Shown here piece after piece: positions 53,500 to 61,010 of a stretch of 64,000 nt of DNA; position 1 is the stretch's first letter, and every line of letters begins with the position of its first letter. The notes beneath the pieces were generated by a model. That model made no database searches and was not told where the DNA came from. It saw only the letters and a list, made by a program, of their open reading frames with translations. Location: contig NC_134827.1 of NCBI RefSeq assembly GCF_004210375.1, positions 103,153,285 to 103,217,284 on the forward strand. Reading direction: 5' to 3'. Origin of the DNA: Tachypleus tridentatus (Eukaryota; Arthropoda; Merostomata; Xiphosura; Limulidae). A program made the position numbers and the translations under genes.

Positions 53500-54504
53500 A
53501 ACCAGTATAATGAAACATACTTTCTTCCTGTGTAGTCCACACAGACACTGATCATAACTGTCAGTATAATGAAACATATTTTCTTCCTGTGTAGTCCACA
53601 CAGACACTGATCATCTCTAGTATATATAATGAAACATACTTTCTTCCTGTGTAGTCCACACAGACACTGATCATAACCAGTATAATGAAACATACTTTCT
53701 TCCTGTGTAGTCCACACAGAGGCATAATCATAACTAGTATATGGAAGACATACTTTCTTCTTGTGTAGTCCACACAGACACTGATCATAACCAGTATAAT
53801 GAAACATACTTTCTTCCTGTGTAGTCCACACAGACACTGATCATAACCAGTATAATGAAACATACTCTTCTTCCTGTGTAGTCCACACAGACACCGATCA
53901 TAACCAGTATAATGAAACATACTTTCTTCCTGTGTAGTCCACACAGACACCGGATCATAACTAGTATAATGAAACATACTTTCTTCCTGTGTAATCCACA
54001 CAGACACCATGATCATAACCAGTATAATGAAACATACTTTCTTCCTGTGTAGTCCACACAGACACCGACTCATAACCAGTATAATGAAACATACTTTCTT
54101 CCTGTGTAGTCCACATCAGACACTGATCATAACCAATATATAATGAAACATACTTTCTTCCTGGGTGTGTAGTCCACACAGACACTGACTAACTAGTATA
54201 ATGAAACATACTTTCTTCCTGTGTAGTCCACACAGACAATTGATCATAACTAGTATAATGAAACATAATTCTTCCTGTAGTCCACACAGACACTGATCAT
54301 AACTAGTATAATGAAACATACTTTCTTCCCCCTGTGTCCACACAGACACTGATCATAACCAGTATATATAATGAAACATACTTTCTTCCTGTAAAGTCCA
54401 CACAGACACTGATCATAACCAGTATAATGAAACATACTTTCTTCTTTCCCTGTGTAGTCCACACAGACACTGATCATAACTAGCATAATGAAACATACTT
54501 TCTT
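53500..54504. repeat. degenerate right end of the 56-bp satellite
   Basis: In the last 18 or so monomers almost every copy carries small indels or substitutions, for example CTGTCAGTAT, CACCGATC, CACATCAGAC, CTGGGTGTGTAG, TTCTTCCCCCTG and TTCTTTCCCTG. Many are homopolymer or dinucleotide slips. The last complete site, before the Ns, carries the rare ACTAGC form. This pattern fits either real decay at an array edge or an uncorrected long-read consensus next to a gap. Confidence 0.9.
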
Positions 54505-55004
54505 NNNNNNNNNNNNNNNNNNNNNNNNNNNNNNNNNNNNNNNNNNNNNNNNNNNNNNNNNNNNNNNNNNNNNNNNNNNNNNNNNNNNNNNNNNNNNNNN
54601 NNNNNNNNNNNNNNNNNNNNNNNNNNNNNNNNNNNNNNNNNNNNNNNNNNNNNNNNNNNNNNNNNNNNNNNNNNNNNNNNNNNNNNNNNNNNNNNNNNNN
54701 NNNNNNNNNNNNNNNNNNNNNNNNNNNNNNNNNNNNNNNNNNNNNNNNNNNNNNNNNNNNNNNNNNNNNNNNNNNNNNNNNNNNNNNNNNNNNNNNNNNN
54801 NNNNNNNNNNNNNNNNNNNNNNNNNNNNNNNNNNNNNNNNNNNNNNNNNNNNNNNNNNNNNNNNNNNNNNNNNNNNNNNNNNNNNNNNNNNNNNNNNNNN
54901 NNNNNNNNNNNNNNNNNNNNNNNNNNNNNNNNNNNNNNNNNNNNNNNNNNNNNNNNNNNNNNNNNNNNNNNNNNNNNNNNNNNNNNNNNNNNNNNNNNNN
55001 NNNN
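54505..55004. other. assembly gap (500 N)
   Basis: Exactly 500 Ns. The round number suggests an arbitrary scaffold spacer, so the true length of the satellite and the adjacency of the two flanks are unknown. Any open frame spanning it is an artefact. Confidence 1.
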
Positions 55005-55095
55005 GGTTTATTCTTTTACCAACGAACAGTTGGATTGACCGTCACGTTATAACGACCCCACGACCGAAAGGGCGAGCACGTTTGGTGTGACGGGA
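55005..55095 (-). repeat. SINE family B, 5' (head-side) part, truncated by the gap
   Basis: Matches the inner part of the full copy at 57677-57948: TTCTTTTACCAACGAA, GATTGACCGTCAC, TTATAACGACCCCACG, AAAGGGCGAGCACGTTTGG and GTGTGACGGGAT. It ends before the tRNA-like head is complete and is cut on the other side by the Ns. Confidence 0.8.
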
Positions 55096-55124
55096 TAGCT
55101 GACTACAGCTTTCACCCACACTTT

Positions 55125-55250
55125 TGTGTATGTGTGTGTGTTTTCTTACAGCGAAACCACATCGGACCATCTGCCGAGTCCACCGAGGGAATCGAACCCT
55201 TGATTTTAGCATTGTAAATACTTAGACTTACCGCTCTACCAGCAAGGGAC
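55125..55250 (-). repeat. SINE family A, tRNA-derived
   Basis: On the minus strand the head reads TTGCTGGTAGAGCGGTAAG (A-box), then GTCTAAGTATTTACAATGC, then GGGTTCGATTCCCTCGG (B-box GGTTCGATTCC), then GCAGATGGTCCGATGTGG and GTAAGAAAACACACACAC. An internal Pol III promoter followed by a family tail ending in CA repeats identifies a tRNA-derived SINE. A second copy lies at 55596-55713 on the other strand. Confidence 0.8.
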
Positions 55251-55510
55251 CGACCAGTGTGAAAACTCATGAGTAAAAGAAGACAAGGAGACAAATTTGA
55301 TATATGATTACCATGATGCAACAAAACTACCAACGGCGAGCAGAACCTCCAGGAGAGGCCCGGCCCGTTTCTATCTTTTCAGGCCCGTGGCTGTAATAAA
55401 ATTTCCAAATTATAACACATAAAAACAAAATAAGACAACCATTGGCCCAAATTAAAAGTGAAACATAATTTGAGTATATTTTATTTAACGTACATTTATT
55501 AGTATTATTT
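55251..55510. other. unique non-coding sequence
   Basis: Contains a GC-rich patch (GGCCCGGCCCG and AGGCCCGTGG, about 55355-55390) and otherwise AT-rich DNA. The minus-strand open frames at 55112-55333 and 55327-55533 overlap SINE or repeat DNA and show no domain. Confidence 0.4.
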
Positions 55511-55560
55511 ACCCCTGAAGAAGAAAGATCCACCTTTCGAAAACGCTCGGGTTAGAGGGT
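55511..55560 (+). ncRNA. hammerhead-ribozyme-like motif (candidate)
   Basis: In order the sequence shows CTGAAGA (55515-55521, fits CUGANGA), stem II GAAAG/CTTTC (55523-55527 with 55534-55538, loop ATCCAC), GAAA (55539-55542), then a short stem III. In stem III, A55542, A55543 and C55544 pair with T55553, T55552 and G55551, around loop GCTCGG. A cleavage-position A (H17) follows at 55554. Stem I can form as ACCC (55511-55514) with GGGT (55557-55560), leaving G55555 and A55556 unpaired. Departures from consensus are one extra A between CUGANGA and stem II, and that GA bulge. Hammerheads are known in Penelope-like elements and retrozymes, and Penelope debris is present here. Activity is not implied. 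Confidence 0.4.
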
Positions 55561-55595
55561 TTTGTTTATTTATATCAGACTTTTGAACCTGTGCT

Positions 55596-55713
55596 CGGCT
55601 GAGACAACGGTAAGTTTACGGATTTACAACGCTAAAATCAGGAGTTTGATTTCCTTCGAAGGACACAGCAAATTGCCCGATGTTGCTTTGTTATAAGAAA
55701 ACACACACACACC
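55596..55713 (+). repeat. SINE family A, second copy
   Basis: Plus-strand order is GAGACAACGGTAAGTTTACG, GATTTACAACGCTAAAATCA, then a damaged B-box (GAGTTTGATTTCC), then GCCCGATGTTGCTTTG, TTATAAGAAA and ACACACACAC. This is the same architecture as the copy at 55125-55250. B-box changes suggest it is no longer transcribed. Confidence 0.8.
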
Positions 55714-55800
55714 TCGTGTTTTACTAACATCGTGAGCATCAACATTACTTAAGAGTAGCACATGATTTTCTATCTTTTTTATCTGTGCATAAAAAAAATC

Positions 55801-56068
55801 GCATGGCCAGGGGTTAGAGCACTCAACTCCTAATCTGAGGGTCGCGGGTTCAGAATCCCCGTCGCACCAACATGCTCATCCTTTTAGCCGTGGGTGCGTT
55901 ATTATAATGTAACGGTCAATCCCACTATTCATTGGTAAAAGGTAGCCCAAAAGTTGGCGGTGGGTAGTGATGTCTAGCTGCCTTCCATCTAATTTACAGT
56001 GCTAAATTAAGGATGGCTATCGCAGTTTACACCGCGAAATTTAGCTCTGCGCGAAGTTCAAAACAGCC
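55801..56068 (+). repeat. SINE family B, near full length
   Basis: The tRNA-like head GCATGGCCAGGGGTTAGAGC, then CTAATCTGAGGGTCGCGG, then GGTTCAGAATCCCCGTCGCA (B-box region), is followed by GTGCGTTATTATAATG, TCAATCCCACTATTC, AGTTGGCGGTGGG, TAGCTGCCTTCC, TTTACAGTGCTAAATTA and a tail around CCGCGAAATTTAGC. The same order recurs inverted at 57677-57948. The damaged B-box (one extra A) and absence of a foldable cloverleaf argue against a tRNA gene. Confidence 0.88.
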
Positions 56069-56493
56069 GAACCGTTTTAGGTTACTTGGCACTTCATAGA
56101 AAATGCACTTGAGATAAGTTGTTTTTTTTTTTACTTTCGAATAACCTTACTGTGTAATTTTCTGAGGTGTTCTTCGCAAATTCAATATTTTTCTGAGCTC
56201 TGAGGATTCTGTTAACAAGTGTAAATCCACAGAGAACTAATTAGATTGATGATGGTTTTTGTTTTAAAAGAACTTTTAGGAAGAGACCGTCTATTTGATT
56301 TTGTGTGGTTAGTGTAATGTCAAAACTCTGTATATTTTGCTGAATTTCCACACATTCTACTGGTTCTCTTGATATAATTTACAAAGCACAAAGATACCTT
56401 CAGGTTAGCTCCTAATTTATCACATGACATCCAATGATGAGATTTAGGTGGATTAGGAACTAGGCTGAATAAAGAATCGGTTTCACAGCACAC

Positions 56494-56620
56494 GCGCTCC
56501 CCAGTGGCACATCTGTATGTCTGCGGTCTCACATCGTTAGAAACTGGGTTTCTAAACCCATAGTGGAAAGAGCACAGATAGCCCATTGTGTAGCTTTGTG
56601 CTTAATTCCAAACATACAAA
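56494..56620 (+). repeat. SINE family C
   Basis: Head CCCCAGTGGCACATCTGTAT, then GTCTGCGGTCTCACATCG, then GAAACTGGGTTTCTAAACCC (degenerate B-box), then AGAGCACAGATAGCCC and the tail ATTGTGTAGCTTTGTGC followed by TTAATTCCAAACATAC. The minus-strand open frame at 56320-56586 is largely this SINE read backwards. Confidence 0.85.
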
Positions 56621-56639
56621 CAATACAGCACTAAAATAC

Positions 56640-56765
56640 AGTTTGTTTGACGTTAAGCACAAAGTTAGACAATAGGCTATATGTGCTCTTCCCACCACGG
56701 GTATCGAAACCGGGTTTCTAGCATTGTAAGTTTGCAGAAATACTACTGTGCCACTGGGAGGGGGG
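56640..56765 (-). repeat. SINE family C, inverted neighbour
   Basis: Tail first on the plus strand: GTTTGTTTGACGTTAAGCAC, AAAGTTAGACAATAGGC, TGTGCTCTTCCCACCACG, GGTATCGAAACCGGG (reverse complement gives B-box-like GGTTTCGATACC), and head end TGTGCCACTGGGAGGGGGGG. It lies about 20 bp from the copy at 56494-56620, tail to tail. Confidence 0.85.
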
Positions 56766-57569
56766 GTACTGAAACTTTATTTCTCCGTGTTTATGAAAAG
56801 TTGTCTGTAGTTTTATCTAAAATAGAAACTTTGCTTTCAATTTCGCCCGTTGTGCGTTGCATCAACTCAAAGCACCTACTCTGGAATAATTGTTGTTTAA
56901 CAATATTTTTAATGTAGAGCAACTCGTACAGGTTAGTGATATGCAGGTCAGAATACTTTTAACATTACACACACTATAAAATGGGTTAAGTTTGTCATGT
57001 TTAAGGATGACGACATCCGGAAGCAGCAGTAGCGACACCAGGTGGCTATCTCGTTCCGAGCTAAGGTGTGGGAACGAAGATCTCTGGATGACTTTTAATC
57101 GTTTTGGATTGTTTTTTTCTCATTTACACTAGTAGTCCAAGTTCAAGTTCACAACTACAATAAGTAACCGCCTCCACTAAACAGGCGCAAACTGAACTCA
57201 TTGCTTCACTCTATTAGCACTCAGATTAATATACATAGTAAAATTTCCAGAAGATAAAGTAAGAATCCGCAGGCCGCGGTCCTTAGGTGCTCGCTAACCT
57301 CAGTCCAGCAGAGAATAACGGCGAAATAACAGGTTATTTTGAAAGATATTTTAAAGCGGCTTTAAAATTTTAACGGTAAAACTGTACAGAAAAGTTCATA
57401 TTAGGCTTCATATTCATACCACCTAGAATAAACATAGAAGGCACTGAAATATTCTGGGAAATTTCACGTGGCTCTACAGTCCAAGGTAAACAGATCTAGC
57501 TAATGAAATTTTGCACAGCTGTCTTATGGGTGCATACAACTCGGGATAAAACAAAACATTTTAATTCTT
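56766..57569. other. non-coding DNA, mildly CpG-containing
   Basis: No array or SINE recognised. Short GC-richer patches occur near 57010-57070 and 57270-57320, without a coding block. Stops occur in all frames. Confidence 0.4.
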
Positions 57570-57650
57570 AGGTTGTAGTTAAAGCCAAAGTTACACAATG
57601 GGTTATCTGTGCTCTGCTCATATTATAAGTCTTCGGATTTACTGTTGAAT
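57570..57650 (-). repeat. partial SINE family C
   Basis: GTTGTAGTTAAAGCCAAAG, TTACACAATGGGTTATC and TGTGCTCTGCTCA match the tail half of family C; then AAGTCTTCGGATTTAC corresponds to part of the head, with the B-box interval deleted. Confidence 0.65.
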
Positions 57651-57676
57651 CGTGGAGGGTGGAAGTGTAGGTGAAG

Positions 57677-57948
57677 ATGGGTTTGTTTGTTTTGAATTTC
57701 GTGCAAAGCTAAATGAGGGCTATCTGCGCTACCGTCCCTAATTTAGCAGTGTAAGACTAGAGGGAAGGCAGCTAGTCATCACCATCCACTGCCAACTGTT
57801 GGGCTACTCTTTTACCAACGAATAGTGGGATTGACCGTATCATTATAACGCCCCCACGGCTGAAAAAGCGAGCTTGTTTGGTGCGAGAAGGATTCGGAAC
57901 CCTAAAATTACAGTCGAATGCCTTAACCCATGTGGCCATGCCGGGCCG
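57677..57948 (-). repeat. SINE family B, full length
   Basis: Plus-strand order, tail to head: GGGTTTGTTTGTTTTGAATT, TCGTGCAAAGCTAAATGAG, GGCTATCTGCGCTACCGTCC, CTAATTTAGCAGTGTAAGAC, GGGAAGGCAGCTAGTCATCA, TTACCAACGAATAGTGGGAT, ATAACGCCCCCACGGCTG, TTGGTGCGAGAAGG, and the head ending in GTGGCCATGCCGGGCC. The most complete copy in the window, useful as a reference for the others. The minus-strand open frame at 57772-58053 is the SINE itself. Confidence 0.92.
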
Positions 57949-58124
57949 TGAAGATGGGAAATAATGAATATTGTGTGTGTAAGAACCAGTCAAACTTTGT
58001 GAACATAAAATAATACAACAGTTTCGTTTTTTTCTTTCTATTTTGGATACCAACTACCCCTTAGTTTCGTTCACTTATTAGATTGTATTTGTGTGTTTGA
58101 TAATTCGTATATTTTGGATTGATA

Positions 58125-58152
58125 GATTAGAGAGAAGGCAGCTAGTCAACAT
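58125..58152 (-). repeat. short SINE family B fragment
   Basis: TAGAGAGAAGGCAGCTAGTC matches an internal block of family B. Flanking sequence does not continue the match. Confidence 0.5.
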
Positions 58153-58599
58153 AACCCGTCTCAAGCTGAAAAAATACATTATTCGCACTTAGGGTAAACG
58201 CAAGGTCAGAAACCACGCACTATTGTTCAATATAAATTCATAATGTTTTGGACTACTGCCATAGATAAAATAGTCAGCCAGGACTAACGCCACCGCAAGG
58301 GTTTTGTCCGGCATTTTGAACCGAGGAATGGGAATGACTGACACTTTTATAACGCACCTGCAACTGAAGGTGCGGAGCATATTCAATGACATATTGCTTT
58401 TAACGTTGGACTATCATACCGCAGCCCAAAACGTTATCCTCTGTAACGCGTTAGGCCTAACATGTTCTATATTTCATTTTTATTATGCTTCGATATTAGA
58501 TAGAACTCTAAGTTTTTCTGTAACTTATAAAAGCAAAATACGATGAAAAGTTTTGAACTTAATTATTTTTTAAATATTTTGTTTTTCCTTTCAAAAATA
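58153..58599. other. unique non-coding DNA
   Basis: Short open frames occur on both strands (58189-58392 minus and 58304-58546 plus, overlapping each other), with no recognisable motif. I see no repeat. Confidence 0.35.
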
Positions 58600-58850
58600 T
58601 GGTCCTGGTGACTATGGCACTACACTCGCAATTTGTGAGTCGCGCGTTTGAAATCCATCGTCGAATATGCTAACTCTTTCAGTCGTGGAAACGCTATAAA
58701 GATCAATCTTACTATTCGTTTGTAAAGAGTTGGCGGTGGGTGGTGTTTACCAACTGCCTTCTCTCTAGTCCATAGCTTCCAAATTAGGAACGGCTTGCAC
58801 AGATAGTCTTCAAAGAGCTTTCCGCGAAATTCTAAAACAAAACTAAATAA
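58600..58850 (+). repeat. SINE family B, diverged
   Basis: A head-like part (GGCACTACACTCGCAATTTG, GAGTCGCGCGTTTGAAATCC) is followed by TTTCAGTCGTGGAAACGC, ATCAATCTTACTATTCGTTT, GAGTTGGCGGTGGGTGGTG, CAACTGCCTTCTCTC and TTTCCGCGAAATTCTAAAAC. Family B order is preserved with many substitutions. The opposite-strand open frame at 58620-58868 is a by-product. Confidence 0.75.
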
Positions 58851-58974
58851 TATAACATGCAATAACAAGTGTTTGCTTACTTATTTTGTTCCTTTTTTTT
58901 TTATCTCTCTTCAAATTGGAAATAATTTACCTGACCCAAGTCAAATCATACAAAACTGTATATTTAGGGTTGAC

Positions 58975-59480
58975 GGAAAACCTTTCTGCGCTCAACGTAG
59001 CGGAACCATAACTTTCAACAAATCAGATTAGATTGCGCGATACGGCGAACGGTGGGCGACGGTTATACCGCGGGGACACATGCTCCCATATTCTCGACAA
59101 AACTAAATGAGGCGTGTGTCACTTAGCCACCAAGAGCAGAAGGTCATACAAATTTTGAGTTTTATTAAACTAACGGCCGTGGGGGTAGGTTGGGAAACGA
59201 AACTTTATTACCGAAACCGGAGACTCATCTCATCTGGATCAGCCGACTTCTCAGACAAGAACATGTGCTTAACTTCGTTCACCGCTAGTCCTGTCTACAG
59301 CCGTTCTGGTCCCGCGACGAGGTGACAAGAAAGCCGCCTGGCAGCTCTAGCTGTACAAAAGATAACCCACAAAATCAATTTCCGCGCCATTTCTTTCTCT
59401 GGTTAGAAACGCAACTGTGTCGTTTGCTCTACCTCAGCGCCTTTCCAGGAGGGAACCTCAGATAAAAATAATACATCGGT
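58975..59480. promoter_or_regulatory. CpG-rich unique patch, possible regulatory region
   Basis: CpG density is clearly higher than in the rest of the window: I count 13 CpG in 58981-59100, including TTGCGCGATACGGCGAACGG and TATACCGCGG. Patches continue to about 59420 (CCGCGCCATTT). No repeat family is recognised. A 72-codon plus-strand open frame at 59107-59325 has no known domain. The patch could be an unmethylated promoter or a former exon. No TATA box, Inr or coding evidence was identified. Confidence 0.3.
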
Positions 59481-59708
59481 ATCCAGAGTGTTAGAGATCA
59501 AATATTTCTCGCAGTCTTCAAAAGAAAGAAACGGTTGAATTATTGTTTTAATTTTTGTTTCGACATTCAACCTTGGTTTAAGCGAACTTTACTGTCTGAT
59601 AAGGTTTCATTTACAAGCATTTGCAGCAAAAACAGCAACAGAAAAGATGTGTTGACCTTTGCAGGTTGCTGTGTCTTAAAAAACAAACGCGTGACCCTTC
59701 CTTGTTAA

Positions 59709-59948
59709 GTTTGGTTGGTTTTGAATTTCGCGCAAAGCTACTGGAGAGCTAACTGCGCTAGCCGTCCCTAATTTAGCAGTGTAAGACGAAAGGGAAAGCA
59801 GCTAGTCATCTCCTGGGCTACTTTTGTATCTACGAATTGTGGGGGTGACTGTCACTTTATAACGCATCCACGGCTGAAACGGCGAGCATGTTTGGTGTGA
59901 CAGAGATTCGAACCTGTAACCTTCATATTGTACCAACGTTTGGACTAC
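59709..59948 (-). repeat. SINE family B
   Basis: GTTGGTTTTGAATTTCGCGC, GCGCTAGCCGTCCCTAATTT, AGCAGTGTAAGACGAAAGGG, AGCAGCTAGTCATC, TTTATAACGCATCCACGGCT and AACGGCGAGCATGTTTGG occur in family order; then GAGATTCGAACCTG (B-box region read backwards). An internal deletion removes the CACCACCCACCGCC interval. Confidence 0.88.
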
Positions 59949-60092
59949 TACTTCACCAACAAATAGTGAGATTGGCCGTCACATTATAACACCTCCGCAA
60001 CTGAAAGAGCAAGCATGTTTGGTGACAGAGGTTCAAACCCATGACCAACAGATTGAAAGTCGAGCCCCCTAACTACCAGACCTGTCAGGCAA
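59949..60092 (-). repeat. SINE family B, head half, abutting the previous copy
   Basis: TTCACCAACAAATAGTGAGA, TTGGCCGTCACATTATAACA, GAAAGAGCAAGCATGTTTGG, then GAGGTTCAAACCC (B-box reversed) and a head ending ACCAGACCTGTCAGGC. It begins in the middle of the family B body right where the previous copy ends, suggesting a nested or tandem insertion followed by truncation. Confidence 0.8.
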
Positions 60093-60163
60093 AGAAGAAG
60101 GGGTGGATCTTTGTGTTGAAGAAGGTTTGAACATTTCAACACCAGAGGAATTAATTTATTACT

Positions 60164-60731
60164 TAAATAATCCATAATAAGGTCATAGTCACACACTCAC
60201 CACGAACTGTTTGTGTGGTCATGTTCCTTGTTAGTTAAATAATCCATAATAAGGTCATAGTCACACACTCACCACGAACTGTTTGTGTGGTCGTGTTTCT
60301 TGTTAGTTAAATAATCCATAATAAGGTCATAGTCACACACTCACCACGAACTGTTTGCGTGGTCGTGTTCCTTGTTAGTTAAATAATCCATAATAACGTC
60401 ATAGTCACACACTCACCACGAACTGTTTGTGTGGTCGTGTTCCTTGTTAGTTAAATAATCCATAATAAGGTCATAGTCACACACTCACCACGAACTGTTT
60501 GCGTGGTCGTGTTCCTTGTTAGTTAAATAATCCATAATAAGGTCATAGTCACACACTCACCACGAACTGTTTGCGTGGTCGTGTTTCTTGTTAGTTAAAT
60601 AATCCATAATAAGGTCATAGTCACACACTCACCACCAACTGTTTGTGTGGTCGTGTTCCTTGTTAGTTAAATAATCCATAATAAGGTCATAGTCACACAC
60701 TCACCACGAACTGTTTGCGTGGTCGTGTTCA
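60164..60731. repeat. 72-bp minisatellite, 8 units
   Basis: GGTCATAGTCACACACTCAC recurs at 60181, 60253, 60325, 60397 (with CGTC), 60469, 60541, 60613 and 60685: exact 72-bp spacing. Units differ at few sites (TGTG/GCGT in GTTTGYGTGG, TTCC/TTTC). Each holds a short dyad, ACCACG...CGTGGT, in the GCGT units. The array ends in a different sequence at 60731, followed by CA repeats. Confidence 0.97.
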
Positions 60732-60746
60732 TAATAACATAAGAGT

Positions 60747-60770
60747 CACTCACACACACACACAAACACC
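60747..60770. repeat. (CA)n microsatellite
   Basis: CACTCACACACACACACA followed by CAAACACC. It lies directly downstream of the 72-bp array. Confidence 0.85.
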
Positions 60771-61010
60771 ACAAAAAGTTTGTAGTTTGAGTGTTAAATT
60801 TCTTCCTTCCTTCGTACAGTTGTGAAAAGTAAAACCGACAGTTACTCCAGACAAACACAGAGATAGTGACAGAAATATTCGTGTGTTTGTACAAACAGTT
60901 TATCATTTCAGTATATTGAACACCACAAAGTGTACGTTATATATCGATGTTGTTCTGTTTCCAAAACCGGTTTTTATTATCACTTGTTTTACCATTTTCT
61001 CTTCCTTCTC

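Larger units (their letters stand above)
9549..54504. repeat. 56-bp satellite array, about 800 copies
   Basis: Head-to-tail monomers of exactly 56 bp, counted here from CCTGTGTAGTCCACAC. Following blocks are AGACACTGATCATAAC, then YAGT, then ATAATGAAACATACTTTCTT. The length of 44,956 bp equals about 803 monomers. Nearly all substitution variation is T/C at monomer position 33: ACTAGT is the major form and ACCAGT the minor. A rarer form, ACTAGC, was seen at about 9583, 9695, 9751, 10031, 44380, 48847 and 54483. The monomer has no CpG. It holds a 6-bp stem (CTGTGT/ACACAG, loop AGTCC), a 5-bp stem (AGTAT/ATACT, 8-nt loop) and the palindromes TGATCA and, in T forms, ACTAGT. Indels are rare: from 21111 to 31527 the spacing is exactly 186 x 56 bp, and from 14556 to 20772 exactly 111 x 56. 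Because 56 is not a multiple of 3, each strand cycles through three frames. The repeated minus-strand peptides (DQCLCGLHRKK, SVCVDYTGRK) are therefore fortuitous. No higher-order period was evident by eye. Confidence 0.99.

Noticed and set aside
9497-54486. Dozens of minus-strand open frames of 60-170 codons with DQCLCGLHRKK / SVCVDYTGRK peptides
   Set aside because: They are the 56-bp satellite read through its three frames. They end wherever ACTAGT or ACCAGT puts TAG or TGA in frame, and longer ones exist only where indels shift the frame.
9549-54504. CRISPR-like regular repeat
   Set aside because: There are no spacers: the 56-bp units are contiguous and identical, and the context (SINEs, Penelope element) is animal.
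9549-54504. Hammerhead-like order CTGATCA, GAAAC, GTC inside each satellite monomer
   Set aside because: The invariant G of CUGANGA is C here, no stem II forms, and the stem I interval (CACACAGACA) does not self-pair. Likely chance.
54488-55090. 200-codon plus-strand open frame
   Set aside because: It spans the 500 Ns and consists almost entirely of unknown residues.
55801-55868. Possible tRNA gene
   Set aside because: It is the head of a family B SINE with an interrupted B-box; acceptor and anticodon stems do not pair, and the body continues into the SINE.
56320-56917. Open frames at 56320-56586 (minus) and 56681-56917 (plus)
   Set aside because: Both run largely through the two inverted family C SINEs and share the SINE-derived peptide pattern.
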